From: Diadema setosum
Taxonomy: Eukaryota > Echinodermata > Echinoidea > Diadematoida > Diadematidae
Reading direction: 5' to 3'
Assembly (NCBI GenBank): GCA_033980235.1
Contig: CM067077.1
Location: 6,420,602 to 6,484,601 of the forward strand
DNA: 64,000 nucleotides
The notes below the pieces were generated by a model. The model saw nothing but the letters and a program-made list of their open reading frames with translations. It had not been told where the DNA came from and did no database searches. Position numbers and translations under genes: made by a program. Every line of letters starts with the position of its first letter. The stretch's first letter is position 1. Positions 55,001 to 64,000 of this stretch are shown in pieces.

Positions 55001-55772
55001 TGAGTAGTTTGAATCCAAAATGTTCTAAGTGTCATTTTTAAACATTTTCAAGCAAGTCAATCAACAAAGTGAGAAAACTAAAAACATTTCCGGTGATGCT
55101 CCCTTGTAATAAAACAATATTCTTGAAGTTATGATTACATATCACATTATCGTTTCCGACATTTTCTGTGTTTTAGCAGCTTTAATTGCAAATATCTCAA
55201 CCAGAATGAAGTTAAATTATTTCGCAATCAAACTCTTTTTAAATTAGTAATATAGATTACAATAGTTAGTAGATTAATAGATTACTATAGCTTATACAAT
55301 AGTGTGTATGTGTGTCTCTGAACGTACTCATGCTTAATCCGATAGACAGGTCAACAGAGAAGAAGAAAAGTGGAGAGAAAAGTATCAAAATCATATACAA
55401 TTCTTGTAATAATATACATGAAGAAAATAATATTGAAATACAAATAACTCACAGTATATGAGCAAGGAACCACAGACCAATGCTTGCAATACCGACAGAG
55501 AAGGCAAAGTATTGCGCCGGTGTTTCCAGGCACTCGCCAAGGTTATCGCGTATCCAACGATGTCCGTGCTCGCAGTCCAGGTCGGAGGGATCTGGCGTCG
55601 TCATCCACTGCTCCGTAGTGCCATTCAGTGTCGTCATGTCCGTGACCGTGGACGTGACGGCCGTGGTCATATTTGGAGTCATCGAAATTTTATCCATGGT
55701 CATGTTCACTGTCGTTGATGACGGCACCGTCCCACTAGAGTTCATCGTGGGCGAAAATTCGACAGCGAACAT
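45547..55772 (-). CDS. Divergent SLC66A1/PQLC2-like PQ-loop protein (10 exons)
   Basis: Exons, in transcript order: 55772-55453, 54972-54846, 53918-53810, 52157-51943, 51250-51164, 49280-49138, 48323-48275 (least certain), 47742-47524, 46573-46388, 45834-45547; about 580 aa. Residues 1-65 are Thr/Ser/Met-rich with four N-glycosylation sequons. Then come WIRDNLGEC, seven hydrophobic segments including CNLIG.SLCDQLQTQ, and a LPWLL motif, matching lysosomal cationic amino-acid transporter PQLC2 (about 290 aa in human). Both PQ motifs are altered: first reads Ala104-His105 (FLAHI), second Pro281-Thr282 (SVPTI). The last 230 residues are an acidic, Asp-rich tail with no known domain. Transport activity is uncertain; family assignment is by remembered motifs. 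Human PQLC2 acts in lysosomal membranes. Confidence 0.78.
46388..46573 (-). CDS. SLC66-like exon 9: acidic tail
   Basis: 62 residues, rich in Asp (DYDDHDGDYDPE, FILDDDQDVYV, DLDDDGLE) with a basic KRRRPRG. Acceptor cttaatag is weak; donor AGAG|GTATGA. Confidence 0.75.
47341..47497. mobile_element. Hairpin MITE, copy 2 (TA target duplication)
   Basis: AAGCCCGGCGCACACTATGCG .. AGTGTGTGACGGGCTT palindrome with inner ATCTGAAAT..ATTTCGGATCCAAAGTCTGTC, same family as 2119-2276. TA at both ends. Lies in SLC66-like intron 8. Confidence 0.85.
47524..47742 (-). CDS. SLC66-like exon 8: end of TM7, tail
   Basis: 73 residues: IIFLVLKNRG, then a basic VVGRRRADG and hydrophilic tail with SIKEEPHLEIREESE. 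Acceptor cttggtcag, donor CGAG|GTAGGT. A hairpin MITE begins 27 nt past the donor. Confidence 0.8.
48275..48323 (-). CDS. SLC66-like exon 7 (predicted 49-nt exon, TM7 part)
   Basis: Inferred because exons 6 and 8 are phase-incompatible (2 versus 0). This segment has an excellent acceptor (T-run, ctcctgcag), length 49 that repairs the phase, a hydrophobic product (WAFVGFSSIVSFSFPL) and a weaker donor TTG|GTGGGA. It makes TM7 slightly longer than in PQLC2. Confidence 0.45.
48911..49004. repeat. (GAT)n-(AAT)n array
   Basis: Trinucleotide array that switches from ATG to AAT units, in SLC66-like intron 6. Confidence 0.9.
49138..49280 (-). CDS. SLC66-like exon 6: TM6
   Basis: Residues 287-333 plus two bases: HVLQIVANVCYFVSILAYDT and ALPWLL, corresponding to the LGN..Y..S.L and LPWL blocks of PQLC2. 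Donor TCAG|GTGAGC. Confidence 0.82.
49930..50000. repeat. (GATA)n microsatellite
   Basis: GATA/GACA tetranucleotide units in SLC66-like intron 5; purine-rich DNA follows to about 50100. Confidence 0.85.
50777..50887. repeat. Hairpin, about 37-bp arms
   Basis: TGCACCTTCCCCTCGACTCA GCATACCTTGCATGT mirrors ACATGCAAGTTATGC TGAGTCGAGGGTAAGGTGCA, followed by a C-run. In SLC66-like intron 5. Confidence 0.8.
51164..51250 (-). CDS. SLC66-like exon 5: TM5 and second PQ position
   Basis: Residues 258-286: NFGYALGFAALVFYSLRSVP then TIVNI. Phase requires acceptor cgtttcccaag (the CAG ten bases later would give a stop). Donor CATT|GTGAGT. PQ is Pro281-Thr282. Confidence 0.8.
51943..52157 (-). CDS. SLC66-like exon 4: TM4
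   Basis: Residues 186-257. Acceptor ctcctcctcttag keeps phase; hydrophobic SLVLCLSLPWLMAIFYWPI; donor AGAG|GTAAGG. Confidence 0.75.
52256..52292. repeat. (AAAC)n microsatellite
   Basis: About nine AAAC units in SLC66-like intron 3. Confidence 0.9.
53161..53550. mobile_element. TTAA-type MITE, copy B
   Basis: AGGGACTGTACAGTACTGG .. CCAGAACTGTTCACACCCT with perfect TTAA duplications (53157-53160, 53551-53554). Very similar to copy A. In SLC66-like intron 3. Confidence 0.9.
53810..53918 (-). CDS. SLC66-like exon 3: TM3
   Basis: Residues 150-185 plus one base: AITGGYLVFSDTIFFLQWAF then a basic WNRSRRMSRQG. Acceptor cccgtttctag, donor TACG|GTGAGA. Confidence 0.85.
54700..54815. repeat. Dispersed repeat (AATATTCTTGAAGT family), two nearby copies
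   Basis: This copy and the one at 55112-55245 both read AACATTTCCGGT.AT, GAATATTCT.GAAGTTATGATT, TTTAGCAGCTTT, CAAATATCTCAAC, GCAATCAAACTC or close variants. They lie in SLC66-like introns 2 and 1, either side of exon 2. Confidence 0.65.
54846..54972 (-). CDS. SLC66-like exon 2: TM2
   Basis: Residues 107-149. Acceptor tcattgcacag, donor ACAG|GTGAAT. Encodes LGLITTSAIGSVCNLIGASL and CDQLQTQ, the family's NLIG/DQLP.Q block. Confidence 0.85.
55453..55772 (-). CDS. SLC66-like exon 1: glycosylated N-terminus and TM1
   Basis: Residues 1-106 plus two bases; donor ATACT|GTGAGT. The ATG at 55772 is the first in frame, but the frame stays open upstream with no clear acceptor, so a longer start is possible. 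Sequons at N11, N23, N34, N50; then CEHGHRWIRDNLGEC and TM1 (YFAFSVGIASIGLWFLAHI). Confidence 0.75.
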
Positions 55773-57141
55773 TGGTGATGAAATCGGGTGACAACGCAAG
55801 AGGTCGATGAAGAAGTAGGCAGCAGTTGATGTGTGTTTATTATGGTGATCCTTGCTTTACTGCGGTGCGATTTATTTGATGTGGAGATGTGTTTGGTTTG
55901 TGCGTTATTCAAAGTTTGCTTCTATATATGTTTTTCGTGCTATATCTTGCGGCAGGTGCGAATCCTGTACCAATCACATGTGCGCGGGTATCTGAAGTGG
56001 TGCTGGAGTACATCGTGTGATTTGGTGCAATCCGTATACAACATGGGTGTTAGTGTGGGGAAGGAGAACTGAAGGAATTGTGCGTTTTTTCTGCCGAGAA
56101 ATGAAAGCATAAACAGAAATTGAAAAAAAAAAGGAGAAGAAGAAGCTGTAAATATTCAGCAAGAAGTTTGATGTCAGGCAGACCAGCTCACTGGCGAAAA
56201 GAAAAGACATGGTGCAAATAGTATCATTGATAATAAGCATGAGATAAATATAATTATGGTCATAAGTGCAACTATCATAATGATATGAAAGATTACATAA
56301 TTTATGTCAGTATTTGATATAGGAAAAGAGGTTAGATGAAATGGTAACATTTCCAACAGCAGTTAGACGTGTGTGAATAGATGCAGTAATATCGAAAAAA
56401 AAAATGATTATATTTCTGATCCTTGTATATAGTATTGTCATTTTGACATGCTATTGAGATATCCATTATTATAAGAATGAAAAATAATGACGTATCGAGA
56501 ATGATGCCCTCGCCGTGATGGGACAATGTAAAAATAAAAACAATCATTATGATGAATTGATTTGCTGTGACAAGTTGACATTGTGTTTTCTTTTCAAACG
56601 CCGTCGTCAAAATCTCCTGCATTTGTTCGTAATGAATTGAATAATTAATGATTTTTCAAATGTTTGTGCATGTATTACTTCAATTTACGCAAACTGTATG
56701 ATTCATATATCTATCTCTCTTTTTTATCAATGCCCAATTATTGTTTATGGAAGTTTTTCTCTTGTATCATTAAATTGACCTTGTGAAAATGTATGAATAA
56801 AATGAAATGAAATTTGATTAGATAAAATTGATTAAAATTAAATAAAGTCAAATACAATTATGTGAAAGAGGAAGTGCATTTTCTAACATACCAACCCTTC
56901 CCTTCTAAAGGCTAATTATGCCAAATAATGTAGAGCAAGAGCAAAAGGGCACCATTGCTCTCGCTACCCATACCCATTGATTAGATATTGAACAAACGTG
57001 ACAAATCTTAGCTACGCTCTTTTATAAAGGCATACGCTGTATTGATACTCGCTCTCCACCAACTGTGAGCAAACTTACAAAGCCGTGACTCTATCTTCAA
57101 TTAATCACAGGATAGTAAATCACTTAGGTTGCTAGAAAACG

Positions 57142-57143
57142 GA

Positions 57144-57185
<42 letters not shown>
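57142..57185. repeat. (GA)n microsatellite
   Basis: GA run within purine-rich DNA; G-run at about 57345-57360 and C-run at 57473-57490 follow. Confidence 0.85.
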
Positions 57186-57189
<4 letters not shown>

Positions 57190-57748
57190 GAAGAAAGTGA
57201 GGGGGAGGCAGGGAGGGAGAGTGATAGAGCGTCCAAAGGCACACTGAAAGGTGATTGGCTAAATAAAAGTATGGTAAGAAGTGAAAATATAACGTCCGTA
57301 AGTCAAACGTTGGATAAGATACATTATTAACCGGGGCCATGAAGGGGGGGGGGGGGGGGTGGGAGCTACAGCCATCTCGCAAGCATTTGGCTCTTCAAAA
57401 ACAGTTTATTATCTAGAACATGAACCCTTGACCCATAAAAAACCTTCGAGCAACAGATGGGCCCGAGCGCCCCTCCCCCCCCCCCCCCCCTTCACACGCT
57501 TCACACACACACAAACAAAACAACAATAGCAAAACAACATTACCCCGAGTAGTACTTCAGTGCCGGAATACGATTCATTACGAAATAGAGTGATGTATTT
57601 TGTCATCTTTTTCTAATGACGTGACTGAACAAGAAGTATTCAAGCGATATCTATCTGCAAGGAGTTTATTCACGAAGGCACACATCAAATGGACTTATCT
57701 CTCTTTTTTTCGGAGGGGGGGGGGGAGGTATGTTTATGTCCAAATTAA

Positions 57749-58121
57749 AGGGATGGTACAGTATTGGTGGAGATGAAAATTGGGCTTTATAACTTTTTTT
57801 GCGAGATACCAAGAAAATACTTATGAAATAGTACAGAGCATACCATTTAAAGAGGAATTCAAAGTTTATTTGATGAAAATCAGGTTTATAATAGCTGAGA
57901 CATCCAAAAACAAAGGAAAACATAAAGATCGTAAGAAAGTATGGGTCTCACACTTTATTAGGATCATTCTGTTTTGGATATCTCAGCCATTTCAAAACCA
58001 ATTTTCACCAAATAAACGTTGAAATCCTCATGGAATTACACGCTCTTTCATATTTCTTAAGAGTTTTCTCACTATCTCACCAAAAATGATAACAACCTGA
58101 AGTTAAAACTATACGATCCCT
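57749..58121. mobile_element. TTAA-type MITE, copy E
   Basis: AGGGATGGTACAGTATTGGTGG .. AAACTATACGATCCCT with TTAA at 57745-57748 and 58122-58125. Confidence 0.87.
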
Positions 58122-58216
58122 TTAAGAAGCAATTGGCTATCAGTATCACCGGCATTTTTCTTTTCAATCTGTGCCGATACACGTAAATATTTCCCCTTTG
58201 TACGTCAATATAATAG

Positions 58217-58911
58217 TGACCCTGCATCACAAAACAAACAAAAAGTCGCCAGACATAGATTTTTAGTTAAGGGCAAATTCTGAAAGAGCAGACTTTAAAA
58301 TGATGTATAGCTTAATTGAAATTAACTCTCCTAACCTATCTAAATATTGGAAAGAAAGCACACACTCTGGAAAAGTGTGAACTGAGAAAAGAGGCTCTGA
58401 AGTACAGGGTCTTAAAACAGTTTATTCAAGCGTTTAATCTTAACCAAGCCGTGCTAGCTGTGCGATGAATGGGAAAAAACACAGGATGTAAACCACTGGA
58501 GCAACAACAATGAAGGGATTATCAGATTAAGTTGAAATTGAGCGTGTTGTATTAACACATTCTTTCCATGAATAATGCCAACTTTCAAAGCAGTAGCTTT
58601 ATCCCTTCAAAAGTTATCAGACTTGAAAGTGAAGAGTGTGCAAGTGGTTATCAAGAAATGAAAAGGGGCCTTTAAGACATACCTGATCTCACTACTCTAC
58701 AAAAAAATGGTTGTAGAAAAATTGCTGAAAATGCACTCTCGCATTCATTTTTATGATCCCAAATTTAAGAATAATGTAGATGAAGGGTAGCTCTTTCAGA
58801 AAATATGAAAAACAGAATATTGACTTGGTTGACCCGTTTCACCTTTTTTGAGTCCTCACGTGAAATCAAGGGGTGCGACTTTTTGTTCGTTTTGTGATGC
58901 ACGGTCACAAT
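58217..58911. mobile_element. Element with terminal inverted repeats, about 695 bp
   Basis: GTGACCCTGCATCACAAAAC AAACAAAAAGTCGC at the left mirrors GCGACTTTTTGTTCG TTTTGTGATGCACGGTCAC at the right. The interior has no long frame, so it is non-autonomous. Confidence 0.75.
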
Positions 58912-59089
58912 TATAATCATAATCATACCGGATATGTGATAAAAACTATATGACATAAAAGCGTTTCATCCTGGAGGGGGAGCGCGCCATGTTTTAGAAA
59001 CAAAGCACCAAACAGGTCAGTCACCGCATTCTTCATCAGCAACCAGGATGCGGTGTGATCTTGGACTTTAAAAATCCGTAAAAATGAAG

Positions 59090-59094
<5 letters not shown>

Positions 59095-59147
<53 letters not shown>

Positions 59148-59238
59148 TTATACATAAACGCACAATTCAAAACTTCCCTTCTCCTATCTCCCTCAATATC
59201 ACTTTATCCAAATACACACACACACACACACACACATA

Positions 59239-59277
<39 letters not shown>
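59095..59277. repeat. (TA)n, (AC)n and (CT)n microsatellites
   Basis: TA run to about 59144, CA run about 59214-59236, CT run about 59241-59277. Confidence 0.9.
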
Positions 59278-59280
<3 letters not shown>

Positions 59281-61558
59281 GTCGCAGAATTCTGTGGAGT
59301 TTCTGATCTTAAACATAATAAATATCGAGAAATTGGCTTAATAATGCAGCCCTGGATGAGAGTAGAGTAAGCGGGCAATGCGAAAAGACAATGAAATGTA
59401 ATCAATAACAGCATAATGAGACGCTATAGCTGAATGAGGAGCAAAATGTATTGTGTATGCCGACTGTAAAATTCCGCCATCATTATCACTTTTTTTTTTC
59501 TTAAAGTCAATCATTACTGTAGAAAAGGAAGGATGGATTGGAGAGATTCATTATTTGAAGAATATTGGCCCTATGCCGAGCCGTAATGGATTCGGTCTAC
59601 ACGGTTTTGAGTTCTGAAACCAAAACTTGAACAAACCTATAACGCAAATACCTATCCAGAAGCCGTAATCAATTTACATCAGCTTAGACGAGGTCTGTGA
59701 TGGAAGCAACAGGATCTGAGAATTGTGTCTCTAGAGCTTTTAGAAATGAAAGAATAAAAACAGAAAGAAGCCCAGCGTCTATAGGTAAGATCAAGTGCCG
59801 CCATCAAATGCGGTTAAAAATTTGTAAAGCAGCAGTTGCACTCTCGACAGTTGCTCGAGCTCTTTCACAAGGACTTTATAGCATTCCTTTTACACGCTTT
59901 ATACCAGATAGTGCCAAGCAGAAGGTGATATGTAGGAAGCAACACAACAGACTTTATACTACGTGCACCTGCGGGTACAGTGGGTGCACAGAATATAAAC
60001 GTTGCGTTATGAGCCTTCTGCAAACAACGCCGCTATTCGAATAAACATTACGATGTGGCTCCAGGCTGAATATCATATTTAACAGAGGGATCGAATGTAC
60101 ATTAAAATATACTGCAGAGTAGTTGCGTACAAGAAATATTCGATCTCGCTTCCTTTTATATATTACCCCCTGACTGAAGGCATTATAATGTCGTATTGTT
60201 CTGTGATTGTGAAAGAAGCAATAAGCGTGCTCATGACCTAGTAATTGTACGCCGTGAAGCAGAAGCTAAACTAAATTAAATAAACTCATATGATAGGAAA
60301 CTGCAAAGTTCTCCGAGTGATTTCAGGAAGCCAATATGAATTTTGGTTTCCTTCTGTTATGCTTTGTCGAGGAAGAGGGAGTTTACAAATGAAAGCAGCA
60401 TGAAAAGAAATTGTGATACAGGTGCACATTATCGTAAATATTGTTCTGATCATGTCGAGTTTAGTGGAACAGAAATGTGAATTAAGATCTACATGAGATT
60501 ATGTACTATAGAAAAGTGCACTGAATTGCCTCACACCCGTGATATTTATCATTATAGGGTAAAAAACAGAGAACCCCAAAGAATGTAACATCACCAGACA
60601 TATAACAGGGTAATGACATTGCATTGAAATTATGCCTAAATTATAGAATGCGTACATCTATTAAATCTTTCAACAGTGGTGTATATCCTCAACAAACATT
60701 GCTTTAAGACGCAGTGCGGAGATTGGTTTGTATTTTAACCAGCCTTCTTCTTTTATCTCTAGCATGGAGGTATTTCAACATTAAACAGCTAAAACAGAAA
60801 AATGGCAGCGGAATAGGCAGAAATACAAGGGTAACAGCATCAAAGCGCCATTTGAAAAACAAAACAAAACATGCAGTGCATTGTAAGAAAACAATACACG
60901 TCTCGGTCTGTGAACATGGTCTTAAAGTTCAATGGGCACTAAACTTCGACCAAGTGCATGCCGTCGAAAAGTAGCGCACAAACACGCAAATAAGCATGGT
61001 GTACACAGCACACACGGTGAACACATCTTGCATGGTTGAACGCGTGTACAAATCAAGATGCATTCAACCGAAGATCTAAATGTGTACAGGTATATCATTC
61101 TTACCTTTACATCGAGCAGATATTAGTTGGCCAGATATCTTGCGAGGGAATATATTATGATGACATTGAACAGATCAAAATGACTTCGGATAGAATCAAG
61201 GCAAAGTGGACGAACCTACCTGTAAATCTTTCTAATCATGCGCGCAGAAAGGCAGCCAGTGGCGCCGTTGGCTCCGCCATATTATTGAAGAGATAAAATT
61301 CCGATCATTTTCGTGTGCACGCGTCGGAAATAGATATTCTTCTTTCGAATTGCGACGGAGTTTGTTTGATGGGCGCTACTCGCCTGATGAACTTTAAGCC
61401 ATGCGGATGTAAATAGGGATCAAAGGTCACTTGCTCGCACTCGTTTTTGCCTCGCCTAGCTGTATTTGTGTCATCTATTTATTATCATCAGGCGCCGATC
61501 AAGTACTACAGAATGTCCCTAGTAGACAGTGTTAGACACTGACAAACACACGCATACA

Positions 61559-61610
61559 CGCAGACAGACAGACAGACAGACACACACACACACACTCCTC
61601 ACACACAAAA
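61559..61610. repeat. (CAGA)n-(CA)n microsatellite
   Basis: ACGCAGACAGACAGACAGAC followed by CA units. Confidence 0.85.
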
Positions 61611-62769
61611 GCATAAATCACGCATCAAACATAAATGAAGAGATATATCGCAAAATTATCTCAGTTCCATTTTCCTATTCATTCCTTTAACGGATGTAGT
61701 ATAATGTATCCATTACTTGGAATACGTAGTGTAGCAGCAGCTGTTTTAACCTGTCTAGAAATGCGCCTCAAATAAGCAAATTACGCAGTCAAGCAAATAG
61801 GTACAGATTATGATAATTTTTATGTAAAACATGTTTTTCTTTTTATGTCTTTTCAACAAAAAATGGTTTATATATTGTACGTAATACAGTGCATAATGTG
61901 AAGATCGTATACAAACAGTGAAAATATGCACACAATTAGACTTCCGCCAAGTAGCTAACTGCAACGCATATTTTTATCGTTATTTCCACATCTGTTATAT
62001 CCCTACATTCACATTATATGCACTCTCTGCACTGTATTAGACTCCCTGACCATCAAAACCCACCCTCACTTAAAGGCTGGCCGACAAGCCGTGGCGTCGC
62101 AGGCAGGCGGCTGCTTCGTACAGAACTCCAGTCCTGTGCTGCTTCGCCCTACTTTCTGGCCGACAACGCAATGGCTCCGAGGTCGCAAAAAGCAAGCGCG
62201 CCATCTACCGTTCATGAGGGATCCAGAGGTTCAGAAGAATTAAAAAAGTTCTAATGAAAGGTGGTTCCCACCTGTTTTTAGGACCACTTTCCTTTACTTA
62301 TACCGTATGTCCCCCCCCCCCCCCCCAAAAAGATAATAATAATTACAACGGGACCCTCCGCAATGATAACTTTAAAAATAGTGAATCAATCCAAATACAA
62401 TTTCAGGATACGAAACTATAACTCATTGCCCACATCTTACAGAAAACCCCGTTCGAGTTGCTTCAGTGGTCAAAGAGAACTGAGGAATTTTGTAGAGCAT
62501 GCAAGGAATATCTTCCCTCTATCGTTCTATTGTGTTCACACACAAGAACATCCAAGTGCTAAACTTGGAAGAATCAGACTCATGTATGCTTCACAACAAT
62601 CCACATTTCTCTGTGACTGCTTAACCAAATTGAAATGGGTTTTCTGCACAATAGAGCTAAGATGTTATATTTTTAAGACCCTGAAGTAGCATTCAGACAG
62701 TTTAATAATATTGGGTGTTATCAATGCGAAAATCTAATTGTATTTTTTTTTTTTTTTGGGGGGGGCATA

Positions 62770-62772
<3 letters not shown>

Positions 62773-62818
<46 letters not shown>

Positions 62819-63073
62819 GAGTTTGTTTGCAAAAACCGATAAGTCCATTTTTGAAGATTTTGAAATACGGTCTCTGTCATAAAGTACAAAATAATATGTT
62901 TTAAATGATATATTGATCAAAACATATAAAGGTATATTTTTGAAGTTATGGTCAAAAGAAGCAAAAAATTTTCTTATTATTCTCTTTGTTTTTCTTGACC
63001 CTTTAATCGCAAATATCTCCATTTGACAAATATGGACTTATCGGTTTTTGCAAACAAACTCTTCATATATATA

Positions 63074-63141
<68 letters not shown>
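62773..63141. repeat. Hairpin element between two (TA)n arrays
   Basis: TA run (62773-62813), then arms ATGAAGAGTTTGTTTGCAAA AACCGATAAGTCCAT at 62814 and ATGGACTTATCGGTT TTTGCAAACAAACTCTTCAT ending 63068, then a second TA run (to 63141). The right half contains the AATATTCTTGAAGT-family sequence. Confidence 0.8.
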
Positions 63142-63145
<4 letters not shown>

Positions 63146-63313
63146 CCATTTCAAAACCGATTGTAATAAAATAAAATTAACATTCCTCTTCAAATTGTAT
63201 GCCCTTTAATATTTCATTATTATACAGTACATGTAAGTGGTTTATAATTGCCTCGCAAAAAGTTAATATCTGAATCCCGATCTCCACCAAAACTACATAT
63301 ATCATTCCTTTAA
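63142..63313. mobile_element. Right half of a TTAA-type MITE (copy F)
   Basis: CAGCCATTTCAAAACCGATT .. CTCCACCAAAACTACATATATCATTCCTTTAAA matches the right half of copies A-E. The left half is missing and the break point is a TA array. Confidence 0.65.
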
Positions 63314-63514
63314 ATCTCATGGAAGTTGCTCAAGGTATTACAGGCTGTATTACAGGTCCCAGGTTTGTACCCTGATACAATGTAAAAAGGCCAACATCAT
63401 AGTCATCATAATGAGGTCCCTCTGGGCCTTTTCCCTAAGCTCCTGCACTAAGTACAAGGCATGCAATGCTCTCTGTTGCCTAAACCCCCTCAACCCCCCC
63501 CCCCCAAAACACCC

Positions 63515-63748
<234 letters not shown>

Positions 63749-64000
63749 CAGTCCTTGGGCAAAACAAAAATTAAATCCACATAGAGACAGCTTGTCATCA
63801 ATATTTTTTTCTTTATTCTCACATGATAACAATAAATCAATCACCTCTGTATTCTATTTTTGACATTTGTTTTACCTTTCCATTAGTACAAGGACATCTC
63901 TTTGGTTAAGAGAAAAATAAAGTGCTACTTCTTGGCATACAAAAGTCTACTAATCAATGGATATTGAACCACATTAAGAATTATTTACTTGTTAAGAAAA

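Noticed and set aside
59697..60044. 115-codon plus-strand frame
   Set aside because: No recognisable motif, no splice or neighbour support.
62363..62689. 108-codon plus-strand frame
   Set aside because: No domain seen and surrounded by repeats; chance open frame is likely.

Overview
This is eukaryotic, intron-rich, AT-rich DNA with long introns, abundant microsatellites, hairpin-type MITEs, tRNA-derived SINE fragments and a decayed LINE. Gene content and repeat style suggest a marine invertebrate, and an echinoderm is my best guess. That assignment is an inference; no species can be proved from the window alone. Three multi-exon protein genes can be assembled from splice sites with compatible phases. 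Most other open frames are microsatellite translations or chance.

Layout. (1) 0.47-16.9 kb, plus strand: a NIT-domain receptor guanylate cyclase, 5 coding exons, about 762 aa. A large first exon carries a short N-terminal tail, TM1, the extracellular NIT domain, TM2 and the start of the cyclase. Three upstream AUGs lie in the 5' leader. (2) 16.9-22.1 kb: intergenic, with a MITE-like array of CACAGTGTG palindromes. (3) 22.1-38.6 kb, plus strand: a complete animal lipoxygenase, 12 coding exons, 672 aa, with an N-terminal PLAT domain, all five iron ligands and a C-terminal isoleucine. Its introns hold a two-phase pentanucleotide array, TTAA-flanked MITEs, a LINE remnant and a GTGT/ACAC minisatellite. 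(4) 38.6-45.5 kb: intergenic, with a tandem triplication of about 285 bp just past the lipoxygenase and a GC-rich block with two perfect CRE palindromes. (5) 55.8-45.5 kb, minus strand: a PQ-loop (SLC66A1/PQLC2-like) seven-helix protein of about 580 aa, with an N-glycosylation-rich N-terminus and a long acidic tail. Its two PQ motifs are degenerate. (6) 55.8-64 kb: repeat-rich intergenic DNA with TIR elements and AT/ATA arrays and no supported gene.

The three genes share no obvious pathway. The first two are both signalling enzymes (cGMP production from a small-ligand sensor; oxidised fatty-acid mediators). The third resembles lysosomal cationic amino-acid transporters. The transposable-element record is rich: at least five full copies of one TTAA-type MITE family, one of them nested inside another palindromic element so that the empty target site can be read directly, and one hairpin MITE family inserted twice, each time 27-28 nt past a 5' splice site.
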